The notes: generated by a model from the letters alone, not told the origin. A stretch of 64,000 nucleotides of DNA from Tenacibaculum sp. 190130A14a (GCF_964048965.1 NZ_OZ040189.1:3414501-3478500), one strand, 5' to 3'; shown: positions 53,354 through 63,312, counted from the first letter of the stretch. Numbers and translations: made by a program.

Positions 53354-54475
53354 TTACAAATTTTCTTTTAAAAATTCTACAATCCTTTTGTTTGCCTTTC
53401 CATCTCCATAAGGGTTATGGGCTTTCGACATTGTATTATATAAGTTTTCGTCGTTTAGCAATTCAAAAGCACTTTCTGTTATCCTATCGTAGTTTGCTCC
53501 AACAAGCTTAACAGTACCCGCTTTTACTGCTTCCGGTCTTTCTGTTGTATCTCTCATTACCAAGACAGGTTTTCCTAAAGAAGGTGCTTCTTCTTGTACC
53601 CCTCCTGAATCTGTAATAATCAAGTGAGATTTTTTCATCATCCAAACAAACACAGGATAATCTAAAGGAGCAATTAAATGAATATTTTTATAGTTTGATA
53701 ACAACTCATTTACTGGCTTTTGCACATTAGGATTTAAGTGCACAGGAAAAACAATCTCTACATCTTCACGTTCTGCTATAGTTACCATAGCTTTACAAAT
53801 GTTTAAAAAACCATCTCCAAAGTTTTCTCTTCTATGGCCAGTTACTAAAATTACTTTTTTTGTAAAATCTATTTTCTCTTCTAAACTTGAAATTACCGAA
53901 TTAGAATATCCTCCATCGATCTTATCTACCGTCCATAAAAGAGAATCTATTACTGTATTTCCAGTAATAGTTACATTATTTTCTTGTATCTTTTCTTCTA
54001 AAAGGTTTTGTTTAGATATCGTTGTTGGTGCAAAATGAAAATCTGCTATTCTACCTGTAATTTGTCTATTTAATTCTTCTGGAAAAGGAGAGAATTTATT
54101 GTGCGTTCTTAACCCTGCTTCAACATGTCCTACTTTAACTCCTTTATTAAAAGCTGCCCAACCACAAATACTTGAAGTAGTTGTATCTCCATGTACTAGC
54201 ACCAAATCTGGATTGAAATCTGATATTATCGCATCCATTTTTAAAAAAATGCGTCCACTTAATTCATTCAATGTTTGATTAGCTTTCATGATATCTAAAT
54301 CATAATCTGGGGTTACTTCAAAAAAATCAACTACTTGATCTAACATTTCTCTATGTTGAGCAGTAACACACACTTTAACATCATACAACGGTTCACTTTT
54401 CAATTCATGAACCAATGAACTCATTTTTATTGCTTCTGGTCTAGTACCAAAACAGACTAGTATCTTTTTTTTCAT
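53354..54475 (-). CDS. wecB: UDP-N-acetylglucosamine 2-epimerase WecB
   Basis: A 373-residue non-hydrolysing epimerase that converts UDP-GlcNAc to UDP-ManNAc. The pattern CFGTRPEAIKMSSLVHEL, HGDTTTSS, GHVEAGLRT, VTGHRRENFG and ITDSGGVQEEAPSLGKPVLVMRDTTERPE is complete, with catalytic His/Glu/Asp residues present. Length is normal. UDP-ManNAc may feed ManNAc or ManNAcA into the repeat unit; no WecC dehydrogenase is in view, so unoxidised ManNAc is more likely if the pathway ends here. Confidence 0.94.
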   Translation of the reverse strand: MKKKILVCFGTRPEAIKMSSLVHELKSEPLYDVKVCVTAQHREMLDQVVDFFEVTPDYDLDIMKANQTLNELSGRIFLKMDAIISDFNPDLVLVHGDTTTSSICGWAAFNKGVKVGHVEAGLRTHNKFSPFPEELNRQITGRIADFHFAPTTISKQNLLEEKIQENNVTITGNTVIDSLLWTVDKIDGGYSNSVISSLEEKIDFTKKVILVTGHRRENFGDGFLNICKAMVTIAEREDVEIVFPVHLNPNVQKPVNELLSNYKNIHLIAPLDYPVFVWMMKKSHLIITDSGGVQEEAPSLGKPVLVMRDTTERPEAVKAGTVKLVGANYDRITESAFELLNDENLYNTMSKAHNPYGDGKANKRIVEFLKENL

Positions 54476-54490
54476 AAGATCTTTTTTATT

Positions 54491-55480
54491 CTATTTATGC
54501 TTAGTCTCTACTATATCTTTTGGCTGAATTCTATCTGATATAGCTACTTCAAAAGAGTCTTTATATTTCCCAATTCCAATCATCATGATTAACCTTTCTG
54601 AAGTTGGTATTTCTCCAACCATCTTCATCTTTTTTTCATCAACATAAGGTAAACATGTATTTAAACAACAAGAGGCGATTCCCAATGAATGTAATGATAA
54701 AAGTAGATTCATTGAAAACAATCCTCCATCCACAAAAACTTGGTTACTTTCAAGTTTTGTGAACTTCTTTGTATCTGTTGTAATAAGCAAAACTTTATTA
54801 ATGGAATCGGTAAATCCATTATTTCCATTTTGCAATTTTAAAAGCTCCTTTTTTACTTTATCATCACTGTAAAAATGAACTTTCCAACTTTGTCTATTAC
54901 AAACTGAAGGTGCGTATCTCGCCATTTCTACAGCCTGATAAATTTCATCTATTAAAACTTCCTCATCAGAAAAATTACGTACACTCGTTCTTGATTTAAC
55001 AAATGAATCAAAATCAAAACTTGCAATATTATTTATATAATCTTTATCCAACTTCTTTAGACCTCCAATGTTATTTGAAGCAGAATTGGTACTGACAAAA
55101 TTCTGTATTAAAACAAATAGTTCATTCTCCTCTTTCTCGAGATTTATATTCCTTTCTAAATATGAAGTTAACGTTTCTTTTATACCATCTATTAATCGAT
55201 CAGAACCATATTGTTTAACATATTCATTCGCTTTTTCAATTAGCAAAATTATTTTTGGCTTTCCGAAATTTTGCCTTGGATTTGGCAATGCCAATCCTTT
55301 TTCGATAATATGGTATTGCTTTGTTAAAAAAGCGATATAATTCTCTTTGGTTTGAAGTTTATCTGTTCGAAAAGAATTTGACAAAAAGATCTTTAAATCA
55401 TAGATTTTGTTTAAATACTCTCCAATATTCGTCTGCCAAAAGAAATAGGCATATAATTTTGCTTTTACTCTTCCTATCAT
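54491..55480 (-). CDS. Nitroreductase-family protein with long N-terminal extension
   Basis: A 329-residue protein. The nitroreductase fold spans about 155-329, with the FMN-binding opening SRTSVRNFSDEEVL (Arg164), ARYAPSVCNRQSWKV and the C-terminal LHSLGIASCCLNTCLP and MMIGIGKYKD. The first 150 residues are helical and unrelated to typical nitroreductases, with the conserved-looking KQYHIIEKGLALPNPRQNFG. Members of this kind sit beside polysaccharide pyruvyltransferases in Bacteroidota surface loci. The substrate is unknown; a redox modification of a sugar or cofactor is a possibility. Confidence 0.8.
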   Translation of the reverse strand: MIGRVKAKLYAYFFWQTNIGEYLNKIYDLKIFLSNSFRTDKLQTKENYIAFLTKQYHIIEKGLALPNPRQNFGKPKIILLIEKANEYVKQYGSDRLIDGIKETLTSYLERNINLEKEENELFVLIQNFVSTNSASNNIGGLKKLDKDYINNIASFDFDSFVKSRTSVRNFSDEEVLIDEIYQAVEMARYAPSVCNRQSWKVHFYSDDKVKKELLKLQNGNNGFTDSINKVLLITTDTKKFTKLESNQVFVDGGLFSMNLLLSLHSLGIASCCLNTCLPYVDEKKMKMVGEIPTSERLIMMIGIGKYKDSFEVAISDRIQPKDIVETKHK

Positions 55481-55486
55481 CTTACA

Positions 55487-56587
55487 TTATTCACTTAATG
55501 ATTCTTTCAAAAACTTTTGAGACTCTAAGACTTTTACTCTTATTCTTTCTTTTACATCTGCATAATCTATTTCTAAATTATCAAATGATTTATATTCATG
55601 TTCTGCTAAATGAAAATCAGACAACCCTACATAGCTCATTATATCTCTCATCCTCGTGTTTATTTTTTCACTTCTATCTACCACAAAAAATGTTTTATTA
55701 AATAGTAATGAAAACGCAACTGCGTGAAACGAATTACTTATCACATATTCCGCTGAATTTATTAAAGACAAAAAGGTTTTTGGCCCTTCTAAATAGAAGT
55801 TCTTGTCTGAATACGTTACGTTGTCATTTACGGTAAAAATTTTAAGACCGTGTTTCTTAGCTGTGTATTCAGTAATTTTTTTAATATTTGGATTGCTATC
55901 GCAATCATAAACGAAAATATACTTTTCTTCAATTGGGGTTACAAAGCTTTCTTTCCATTCTTCTGGACTTAATAGAAAAACTGGATCCAAAACTTGCTGA
56001 GCATTTTTGACATCTAATCCTTCTAAAATTTTTAATCCTGAACTTTCCCTAACTGAAATATTATTTAAACGTTCTACATTTTCTTTAACGAATGGCTTTA
56101 AATCATCCTCAATCTCATCTATAGCAAAACTTGCAGCATAAGAAATTTTAAGTTTATTATCTGGGACAAAATTTAAATAAAATGCGGGATCTTTACCATT
56201 TTGAAAAAATGAATTCCAAATCTGATCACTTCCACAAATAAAAGCGTCTGCATCTGGCAAATCATTTTTTAATTCTGTATTATCTGTATAGTTTTTCTTT
56301 GTAAACGGAATGTATGTGTTTTCAAACTCGTCGAACGCCTTTTTTCTTTTTAACAATGTTAATCGCTGTGGTAACTTTGCTAATAAGTATAACCATTTGA
56401 TCAAAAACTTGTCATACTTTGGGTTTGCAACATTGAAAAAATTATGATGATTACTTAAATAATCTGGTGTATAATCAATTGTTTCGGCATCATGCCCTAA
56501 ACTTTTCAGATATTTCAACAAAGCATATTCTTGTAAACTTGCTCCGTGATTATATACTCTGTGACATGTTATTGTTTTAACTCTCAT
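55487..56587 (-). CDS. Polysaccharide pyruvyltransferase family protein
   Basis: A 366-residue enzyme with a GT-B-like fold. The opening VKTITCHRVYNHGASLQEYALLKYL is the N-terminal block of the CsaB/PssM family, DAFICGSDQIWNSFF the central phosphate/substrate block, and SAEYVISNSFHAVAFSLLFNK the C-terminal histidine block. It transfers pyruvate from PEP to a sugar as a ketal, adding negative charge to the polysaccharide. It overlaps the flippase stop by 4 bp (ATGA) and precedes the nitroreductase gene by 6 bp. Confidence 0.88.
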   Translation of the reverse strand: MRVKTITCHRVYNHGASLQEYALLKYLKSLGHDAETIDYTPDYLSNHHNFFNVANPKYDKFLIKWLYLLAKLPQRLTLLKRKKAFDEFENTYIPFTKKNYTDNTELKNDLPDADAFICGSDQIWNSFFQNGKDPAFYLNFVPDNKLKISYAASFAIDEIEDDLKPFVKENVERLNNISVRESSGLKILEGLDVKNAQQVLDPVFLLSPEEWKESFVTPIEEKYIFVYDCDSNPNIKKITEYTAKKHGLKIFTVNDNVTYSDKNFYLEGPKTFLSLINSAEYVISNSFHAVAFSLLFNKTFFVVDRSEKINTRMRDIMSYVGLSDFHLAEHEYKSFDNLEIDYADVKERIRVKVLESQKFLKESLSE

Positions 56588-58083
56588 AATTTAATCTTAA
56601 TCAGTTTTTCAACTATTAATTTCTCCTCTTTTTGCATTGCAAAGATGTAAAATAAACTTAAAAATGTTATGGCATATGCAAATATTTTACCACCAAAATT
56701 AATCCAGCCTTCTCCAGGTATTTTATCTATTAAAAAACCTAAGGCTAAAACTAGTACAAACACTAGCATATTTTTTAAAAAAACCTCTATTAAAAACTTC
56801 AATACATTAAGCTTAACAGCATAAACGTAATAAATATTAAGTATTAATTCACTTAGAAATCTTCCCAGCAAAATTCCAAAAATCATTCCCATTGCATTGT
56901 ATTCTTTTGCTAAGAATGCTCCTAAAATCATTCCAATGGTTATAGCAGACAAAGCTATTATTGCTTTAAATTTAATCTTTTTAGAAGCTTCTAAAATACT
57001 ATTAGCAAAACTTTGACTTAGAGGTATTGTTATGACAATCATAATAAACAAGGCTATTTTCCATGATAGTAAATAAGTTTCTCCTAACCATAGTTTTACA
57101 AACTGTTGCCCATATAAAATAAAACCTCCTAAAATTAAAAGTAAAATCATTAATGTTATTCTACCTATTCTAATAAACATGTTGTTTATTTCTTCATGCG
57201 AAGAGTTATTGTACAACATTTTTGTAGCTTTTGGTAATAACAAACTGGAAAACGCAGATGCAAAAGCTCCGTAATAGGTTCCTAGCATAACTCCTACAGC
57301 ATAAATAGCAACGACGGTAGTTCCTTTTAATGCTCCTAAAACCAATTGACCAGATTGCCACTGAAATTGAGCTATAATAGCTAAAACAAAGATCCAAGTT
57401 GAATACGAAAATACTTCTGACAACAGTTCCTTATTTAAAGAATGTAATCTTATTTTTACTTTTAAGTTTCCAAGAACAAAAACACCATTTATCGCTATAA
57501 AAAGTACATTTACTACGGTATCTAACACTACAATTGAAACAGCATCTCCGCCTAAACTTAGTAATAACACTAAAAGTAACGAACGAACAATATACTTGAT
57601 TAAAATTGTCATTCTAGGAAACACAAATCGCTCATAACCAGAACTTATAGCAATAAAGGCTCCTCCTGGAATAGTAATAGCTACGTTAAAAATTAAAATA
57701 ACAAACATTATTTTTGCCTTATGAAGTTCTGATGGCGATAAGCTCTCTCCATAAATACTTGTTAGATTAAAATACATGATAATTCCCAATGCTACAATCA
57801 ATAACGCAATGGCAAAATAAATTAACATTATAGTAGCTAGAAAATTTTCTTCTCCTTTCTTATCCTTTTGAGTACGGTATTTAGCAACAAATCTAATTAC
57901 GGTATTATTCAACCCCAAATCCATCAATGAAAAATAGGCTATAAAGGACCCAACTAAAGTATATAATCCATACTCTGAATCACCCAATGATTTTACAATA
58001 AAAGGAGTTAGTAACAATCCTACAATATTGGTTACTAAGATATTTATATATGAAAGAATTGCTCCTTTTTTTAATTGACTCAT
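56584..58083 (-). CDS. Wzx-like polysaccharide flippase
   Basis: A 499-residue MOP-superfamily exporter with about 14 transmembrane helices and the family opening LKKGAILSYINILVTNIVGLLLTPFIVKSLG. It moves the lipid-linked repeat unit across the inner membrane for polymerisation by the EpsG-like protein. Sequence is poorly conserved between Wzx proteins, so function rests on fold and locus. It lies 15 bp from the GT39-like gene and overlaps the pyruvyltransferase gene by 4 bp. Confidence 0.87.
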   Translation of the reverse strand: MSQLKKGAILSYINILVTNIVGLLLTPFIVKSLGDSEYGLYTLVGSFIAYFSLMDLGLNNTVIRFVAKYRTQKDKKGEENFLATIMLIYFAIALLIVALGIIMYFNLTSIYGESLSPSELHKAKIMFVILIFNVAITIPGGAFIAISSGYERFVFPRMTILIKYIVRSLLLVLLLSLGGDAVSIVVLDTVVNVLFIAINGVFVLGNLKVKIRLHSLNKELLSEVFSYSTWIFVLAIIAQFQWQSGQLVLGALKGTTVVAIYAVGVMLGTYYGAFASAFSSLLLPKATKMLYNNSSHEEINNMFIRIGRITLMILLLILGGFILYGQQFVKLWLGETYLLSWKIALFIMIVITIPLSQSFANSILEASKKIKFKAIIALSAITIGMILGAFLAKEYNAMGMIFGILLGRFLSELILNIYYVYAVKLNVLKFLIEVFLKNMLVFVLVLALGFLIDKIPGEGWINFGGKIFAYAITFLSLFYIFAMQKEEKLIVEKLIKIKL

Positions 58084-58098
58084 TTAATTAATATCGTA

Positions 58099-59484
58099 TT
58101 ATTTCTGTCTTAGTATTACGTACTCCTTTCCTCCTAATACAACCTCTTTAACTAACTCTTCTTGCAATAAGTTTTCGTAGGTTTCTTGCTTTTTCTTAGG
58201 TGTTACTATATACGCTCCTGACTCCATATTACTAGCAATACTTTTCGGAAAAAAATAATCAGGAAAAACAAATGAAATTTTCTTCAAATTAATTGATTGA
58301 AAATCACATAAATAATACAAGGCAGGTGAAGGTCCATCTAAGTAGACCCTAGATTTTTTAGGTATATAAGTATTTAAAATTTTAATTTCTTCTTGTTGTT
58401 TACTTATATATGCTTGATTTCCATTTTTTAAAGTTAAACCAATATACAAGGTCCAAAAACAAAGAGATACTCCTAACAAAACGTAACTTAGCAAATTCAC
58501 TTTTTTATTCTTGCTGACGCTGAATAAATAGGCGAATAACAACAACGAATAAGGCACAACATACAAAAAGTAGTGAAAATATGTTGCGAATTTAAGCACT
58601 GTTAAAGAGGATAAAAATAAAAGAATGTACAATACCTTTCTTGTATCCAAAACTTTGTAATAAAGTACCAAAAGCACAGGAATTATCAACAAATACAAAT
58701 TGAATAAAATAAAATAAAGTAACTCTATAAAGTGAGAAATAGTACTTGCATTTATTGCTGTACCATTTCCATTATCAAACTCAGTCCCTTTTCCTAAAAT
58801 AAATTTTATAAATTCTACCAAATTAACTCCGTAACTTGATAAATAACCAAAAAACAATATTAAAGGCAGTAACATACCCGAGCTTAACAACAAGATTGAC
58901 TTTAATTTTTCTTTCTTATTTAAAATAAGATCGGCCGCAATAGGCAATAAAATAAACAACCCATATTGTTTAGATAAGAAAGCTAAACAAATAGTTACTC
59001 CTGATAAAAACAGGTTTTTAAACGTATTATATTCTCTAAAGTTTAAATAGAAGTAAAGGGCTAACAGCTGAAAAAAGACCGATAAAGGCTCTAACATCAA
59101 ATGCCTTCCATCAAACACAAAACTCAACAGCACAAATGCTGATACGAAAAATAAGTTTCTAGATTTATTGTTGGATATTCGTTTTAACAAGTTATAGAAA
59201 ATAAAAGATGATCCTATCGTAATTAAAACGTTCATTAATAAATGCCATTGATAACTTGGCATATCATCAAACAAAAATGGGATTCCGAAAGTAATAATTG
59301 ATAATGGCGTGTACGCTATTCCTATCTCATGAAAATATACTTTTCCCGAATAAAACTCTCTACCTATTGCTAAATAAAACCCAGAATCAAGTCCTATCGT
59401 TGGACTAACCATAAAACTTATTAATAAAACAGCGCTTAACAAAAATGTAAGTCCTGTTAATATTTTAAAAACTTTATTCTCCAT
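58099..59484 (-). CDS. Polytopic membrane glycosyltransferase (GT39/GT87-like)
   Basis: A 461-residue protein with about ten transmembrane helices and a periplasmic C-terminal tail of about 100 residues (IPKKSRVYLDGPSPALYYLCD). An acidic pair in the first periplasmic loop (GLDSGFYLAIGREFYSGKVYFHEIG) is the pattern of lipid-phosphosugar-dependent transferases of the ArnT/PMT group, which modify glycans on the periplasmic side. A partner GtrB-like enzyme that makes the polyprenyl-phosphate sugar is encoded three genes upstream at 61255. No exact family is certain. Confidence 0.75.
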   Translation of the reverse strand: MENKVFKILTGLTFLLSAVLLISFMVSPTIGLDSGFYLAIGREFYSGKVYFHEIGIAYTPLSIITFGIPFLFDDMPSYQWHLLMNVLITIGSSFIFYNLLKRISNNKSRNLFFVSAFVLLSFVFDGRHLMLEPLSVFFQLLALYFYLNFREYNTFKNLFLSGVTICLAFLSKQYGLFILLPIAADLILNKKEKLKSILLLSSGMLLPLILFFGYLSSYGVNLVEFIKFILGKGTEFDNGNGTAINASTISHFIELLYFILFNLYLLIIPVLLVLYYKVLDTRKVLYILLFLSSLTVLKFATYFHYFLYVVPYSLLLFAYLFSVSKNKKVNLLSYVLLGVSLCFWTLYIGLTLKNGNQAYISKQQEEIKILNTYIPKKSRVYLDGPSPALYYLCDFQSINLKKISFVFPDYFFPKSIASNMESGAYIVTPKKKQETYENLLQEELVKEVVLGGKEYVILRQK

Positions 59485-59498
59485 ATGAAAAAGACTAA

Positions 59499-60623
59499 TT
59501 AATCTATTAATTTTATGATTGATTCTATAGACTCATTTGATAATTCATAAAAAAATGGAAGTCTAATTAAATTACTAGTAAACTTATCTGAATTTTCAAG
59601 ATCTCTTCCATCGTGCTTATCTATATAATAAGGGCTTGAATGCAGTGATATATAATGAAAAACTGCACTAAACCCATTTTCTTTAAGCTTTTTAATTACT
59701 CGTGTTCTATGTTCCAAATTCTCTGTTAGAATATAAAACATATGTGCATTATTAGTTGCATATTCAGGAACTTTAGGTAATACTATATGTTTCAACCCTC
59801 TACTTTTAAGACCATTATGGTAACGTTCCCAAATTTCTTTTCTCCTATTTTGAATTTTATCAAGGTTTTCGATTTGAGCCCATAAAAAAGCAGCTATAAC
59901 TTCTGAAGGTAAGAAAGAAGAACCTGTATCTACCCAACCATATTTATTTACTTCTCCTCGAAAAAACTCTGCTCTATTTGTCCCTTTTTCCCAAATAATT
60001 TCGGATCTCTTAACAAATCGCTCATCGTTAATGGCCAACATTCCTCCTTCTCCAGAAATAATATTTTTCGTTTCATGAAAAGAAAAAGCAGACATATGAC
60101 CAATACTTCCTAAAGCTTTCTTCTCTCCTTTTTTATTGGTATAAAAACTATCTATAGCCTGAGCCGCATCTTCTATAACGAGTAAATCATACTTATCAGC
60201 CAACTCCATTATTTTATCCATATCACATGCCACTCCAGCATAATGTACTGGTACAATAGCTTTTGTTTTTGAAGTAATTAATGCTTCAATTTTATCTGCA
60301 TCAATATTAGGGTTATCTTTATAAGAATCAGCAAAAACAACTTTAGCTCCTTGTCTAATAAAAGCTATTGCAGTTGAAACAAATGTAAAACTAGGAATAA
60401 TTACCTCATCTCCAGGTTCTATATTTGCCAACATTGCACACATTTCTAATGCATCGGTACATGAAGTTGTTAATAATACTTTTTTAAAACCGTAGTTTTC
60501 AGCAAAAAAGTTTTGACATTTTTTTGTAAAAATTCCATTACCAGAAATTTTCCCACTAGCTACGGCTTCTCTAATATATTCTGTTTCTTGACCTGTTAAA
60601 TATGGCTTATTAAATGGTATCAT
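59499..60623 (-). CDS. wecE: dTDP-4-amino-4,6-dideoxygalactose transaminase WecE
   Basis: A 374-residue PLP enzyme. It follows E. coli WecE (RffA) closely block by block: MIPFNKPYLTGQETEYI, TTSCTDALEMCAMLANIEPGDEV, VPVHYAGVACDMDKIM, and FSFHETKN with the Schiff-base lysine (Lys186). It aminates dTDP-4-keto-6-deoxy-D-glucose to dTDP-Fuc4N. The preceding acetyltransferase gene, with which it overlaps 4 bp, probably plays the part of WecD to give dTDP-Fuc4NAc. Confidence 0.92.
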   Translation of the reverse strand: MIPFNKPYLTGQETEYIREAVASGKISGNGIFTKKCQNFFAENYGFKKVLLTTSCTDALEMCAMLANIEPGDEVIIPSFTFVSTAIAFIRQGAKVVFADSYKDNPNIDADKIEALITSKTKAIVPVHYAGVACDMDKIMELADKYDLLVIEDAAQAIDSFYTNKKGEKKALGSIGHMSAFSFHETKNIISGEGGMLAINDERFVKRSEIIWEKGTNRAEFFRGEVNKYGWVDTGSSFLPSEVIAAFLWAQIENLDKIQNRRKEIWERYHNGLKSRGLKHIVLPKVPEYATNNAHMFYILTENLEHRTRVIKKLKENGFSAVFHYISLHSSPYYIDKHDGRDLENSDKFTSNLIRLPFFYELSNESIESIIKLID

Positions 60624-61249
60624 CTAACTAATCTATGTGGGTTTCCTACATACAACCCTGATTTATCTATATTTTTTATAACAACTGTTCCTGCTCCAAT
60701 TTGCGTTCTCTCCTTGACGAAAATATTATCTATAATCGTTGAATTTATTCCCAATATACATTGCTCTTCCACTTTAACAAATCCTGCAATTGCAACTCTT
60801 GGAGCTAAAAAACTATGCTTTTGAATTATTGAATCATGGGCAATTGTACATCCATTATTCAGTATTGTATTTTCTTCTATAACTGCATCAATATCAACAC
60901 TACAATTAGGATAAATAACTGTACCTGACAACACCTTTGCAGATGGTGCTATCCAAGAAGTTGAATGCACAATTTTACCAAAAGGAATAGCTCCCTTAAA
61001 CCTTATGTAAAGTTCTTTCTTTTTTTGCAGATGCTTGTATCCAATACCTATAATTAGCTCATCAAAGGCTCCTTTCTTGTACAGCTTTTCGATATCATTA
61101 CTATTTCCAATAATAGGTATATTATATTTATAAGATTCATTCGAATAATCATCTATGAAAACAACTTTTTGATAATGACCATCTTCTAAAGCATAATTTG
61201 CAATCTGCCTCCCTAAATCTCCTGCACCAATAATAGCTAATGTTTTCAT
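60620..61249 (-). CDS. Hexapeptide-repeat sugar acetyltransferase
   Basis: A 209-residue protein of the PglD/NeuD family: Rossmann-like N-terminus (IIGAGDLGRQIANYAL), then left-handed beta-helix from about residue 100 (IYPNCSVDIDAVIEENTILNNGCTIAHDSIIQKH, with the catalytic histidine in IAHDS). It is a second copy of the type at 45980. Beside WecE it probably N-acetylates dTDP-Fuc4N, the job of WecD in E. coli, although WecD itself is of another fold. The two genes overlap by 4 bp. Confidence 0.85.
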   Translation of the reverse strand: MKTLAIIGAGDLGRQIANYALEDGHYQKVVFIDDYSNESYKYNIPIIGNSNDIEKLYKKGAFDELIIGIGYKHLQKKKELYIRFKGAIPFGKIVHSTSWIAPSAKVLSGTVIYPNCSVDIDAVIEENTILNNGCTIAHDSIIQKHSFLAPRVAIAGFVKVEEQCILGINSTIIDNIFVKERTQIGAGTVVIKNIDKSGLYVGNPHRLVR

Positions 61250-61254
61250 TGACT

Positions 61255-62178
61255 TTAATAAATTTTCCTAATTATCACGTTAGGTCTATTTTGAACTTGT
61301 TTAAAAATCTTAAACAAATAAATTCCAATTAGGCCTAAAAATGTTGAAATTACTCCTAAAATTAAAATATTAATAGCCACTAATGAAGTCCATCCTAATT
61401 GAATAGAATCTCCTAGAACTACTTTTTTAACGAGTAAAAAAACAATTGCTAATAAACTAAAAAAAGTTATACATATTCCTGTATAAAACAAGTACTCAAG
61501 AGGTTTACCAGAAAAAGAAGTTACTGCTTGTAGCATTAACTCTAATCTTTTTTTAGTACTATATGTACTTTTACCTTCTCTTAATCCTCTTGTCACAGGT
61601 ATTCCTTTTTGATTATATCCTGCCCAATGCATCATACCTCCTAAAAAAAGGTTCGTATCTCCTAGAGAAAGTAAACTATTTAAATATGCTCTCTTCATTA
61701 ACCTTTCAGTTGCAATATTTTTAGGAATCTTAACTTCTGAAAATTTGTTGATTGCCCACCAAAACAAGCGTCCTCCAAAATTTTCTATAAACCCTCCCTT
61801 TCTTTCTTCTTGATAACCAAATACAACATCTATCGTATCATCTTTATGAATTTCTCTATAACAATCTTTCAAAAAACTTGGAGGAGTTTCCAAATCATTA
61901 TCAATTAAAAAGACCAAATCACCTTTTGCATGGAGTAAACCCGCTTGCATTGCATAATGATGCCCAAAATTTCTGGATAAATCAATTATCTTTATTTCAG
62001 AAACCTCCTTTTTCTTTTCCAACAAAAACTGTAAAGAATCATCTGGAGATCCATCATTTACAAAAACCAACTCATAATCATCAATCTTTAAATCATTTAT
62101 TGCCGATACTATTTCTTTAATAAACGTATCTAAAAATGGTTTTGACATGTATAGTGTTGAGACTACTGATAAGGTCAT
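61255..62178 (-). CDS. GtrB/DPM1-like polyprenyl-phosphate glycosyltransferase
   Basis: A 307-residue GT2 enzyme: catalytic domain with VNDGSPDDSLQFL, FLIDNDLETPP (DxD-like) and LSRNFGHHYAMQAGLLHA, then two C-terminal transmembrane helices (about 232-254 and 265-290). This is the layout of GtrB and dolichyl-phosphate mannose synthase, which load a sugar on undecaprenyl phosphate for a periplasmic transferase. The polytopic protein at 58099 is a candidate partner. Donor sugar unknown. Confidence 0.87.
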   Translation of the reverse strand: MTLSVVSTLYMSKPFLDTFIKEIVSAINDLKIDDYELVFVNDGSPDDSLQFLLEKKKEVSEIKIIDLSRNFGHHYAMQAGLLHAKGDLVFLIDNDLETPPSFLKDCYREIHKDDTIDVVFGYQEERKGGFIENFGGRLFWWAINKFSEVKIPKNIATERLMKRAYLNSLLSLGDTNLFLGGMMHWAGYNQKGIPVTRGLREGKSTYSTKKRLELMLQAVTSFSGKPLEYLFYTGICITFFSLLAIVFLLVKKVVLGDSIQLGWTSLVAINILILGVISTFLGLIGIYLFKIFKQVQNRPNVIIRKIY

Positions 62179-62184
62179 TTTAGT

Positions 62185-63309
62185 TTATTTTTTATTTAAA
62201 ACAATATTTGGAAACGATTTTGATGTTCCTAGTACATACCCCATTCTAAATTCACTCGACTGAATTTCGCTTTCATTAATTTCACCATAAATATTTTTAT
62301 CTAAAATATTATAGGAACTTAAGTCATTTAACAATTCTTTATCTGCTTTATTAAGAATCCATTTAACAAATGAAAACTGAACTGGAACATTTTTCACTTT
62401 TTCGATTCCTATACCTAATGCTATTTTTATAGTATCTTCTAAATAATTATAACTATATGCGTTTTCTACCATCTCTGCTCGAAAATCACCTCCCATTCTT
62501 CCTGCAACTTCTATGATACAAAACTCATTGTTCTCATTAATTCTTAATTCTGTATGTGATGCTCCGTTTTCAAATTTTAGAGCAGTAAGAGTATCCTTTG
62601 TTAAATTTATAGCTTTTAATAATAGTTTTTCATCAATCCTTCCGGGTACCACATGAGCTTTCTCTACAAAGTAAGGTGGCCCTGTATAAAACTCTTCTGT
62701 AATACCAGCAAAATAATGTTTATTATTTTGACTTATCATTTCCATGCTATATTGTACTCCTTCAAAATACTCTTCAATAATAACTTTTTTATTCAGAGAA
62801 ACCTCTAACGCTTCTTTAAAAGCAACTTTAGCTTCTTCTAAATTGTTTACTCGAGTAACACCTCTACTTCCAGATCTATCTGTTGCTTTGACCATAAAAG
62901 GATACTTCAAATCAGTTTTTTCTAAATCCTTTTCAGTTTTAATCAGTTGAAATTTTATAGAAGGAATTCCATTAGTTTTAAAACTACTTCTCATTAAGTG
63001 TTTATCTCTACAAATCATTGATGTATCCATAGAGTTACCAACTAATGAAAGTTTATCCGCAACATAGTTAACTGTATCTACAGCTATATCAGAACCAACA
63101 GTCAGAATTCCATCAATCTTTATTTCTAAACACTTCTCTAAAATTGCTTCTTTATCTAATGTAGAAATTGGATAACAATAATCTGCAATGTCTTTCACAA
63201 TATTACCTTTATCCCAAGCAAACACGTGAGTTTCGATAGACATTCTCTTTGCCTGTTCTACCAAACGTCTCTGAGGAAAACTCGCTCCCAGAATTGCTAT
63301 TTTTTTCAT
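62185..63309 (-). CDS. ATP-grasp carboxylate-amine ligase-like protein
   Basis: A 374-residue ATP-grasp enzyme: pre-ATP-grasp Rossmann part (KKIAILGASFPQRRLVEQA), central lid with YPFMVKATDRSGSRGVTRV, then IIEEYFEGVQYSMEMIS and the metal site ENGASHTELRINEN...IEVAGRMGGDF. The family makes amide or ester bonds with ATP. In surface loci such enzymes may attach an amino acid to a sugar; the substrate is not readable. It lies between the acyltransferase and GtrB-like genes with gaps of 3-6 bp. Confidence 0.85.
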   Translation of the reverse strand: MKKIAILGASFPQRRLVEQAKRMSIETHVFAWDKGNIVKDIADYCYPISTLDKEAILEKCLEIKIDGILTVGSDIAVDTVNYVADKLSLVGNSMDTSMICRDKHLMRSSFKTNGIPSIKFQLIKTEKDLEKTDLKYPFMVKATDRSGSRGVTRVNNLEEAKVAFKEALEVSLNKKVIIEEYFEGVQYSMEMISQNNKHYFAGITEEFYTGPPYFVEKAHVVPGRIDEKLLLKAINLTKDTLTALKFENGASHTELRINENNEFCIIEVAGRMGGDFRAEMVENAYSYNYLEDTIKIALGIGIEKVKNVPVQFSFVKWILNKADKELLNDLSSYNILDKNIYGEINESEIQSSEFRMGYVLGTSKSFPNIVLNKK

Positions 63310-63312
63310 TTC

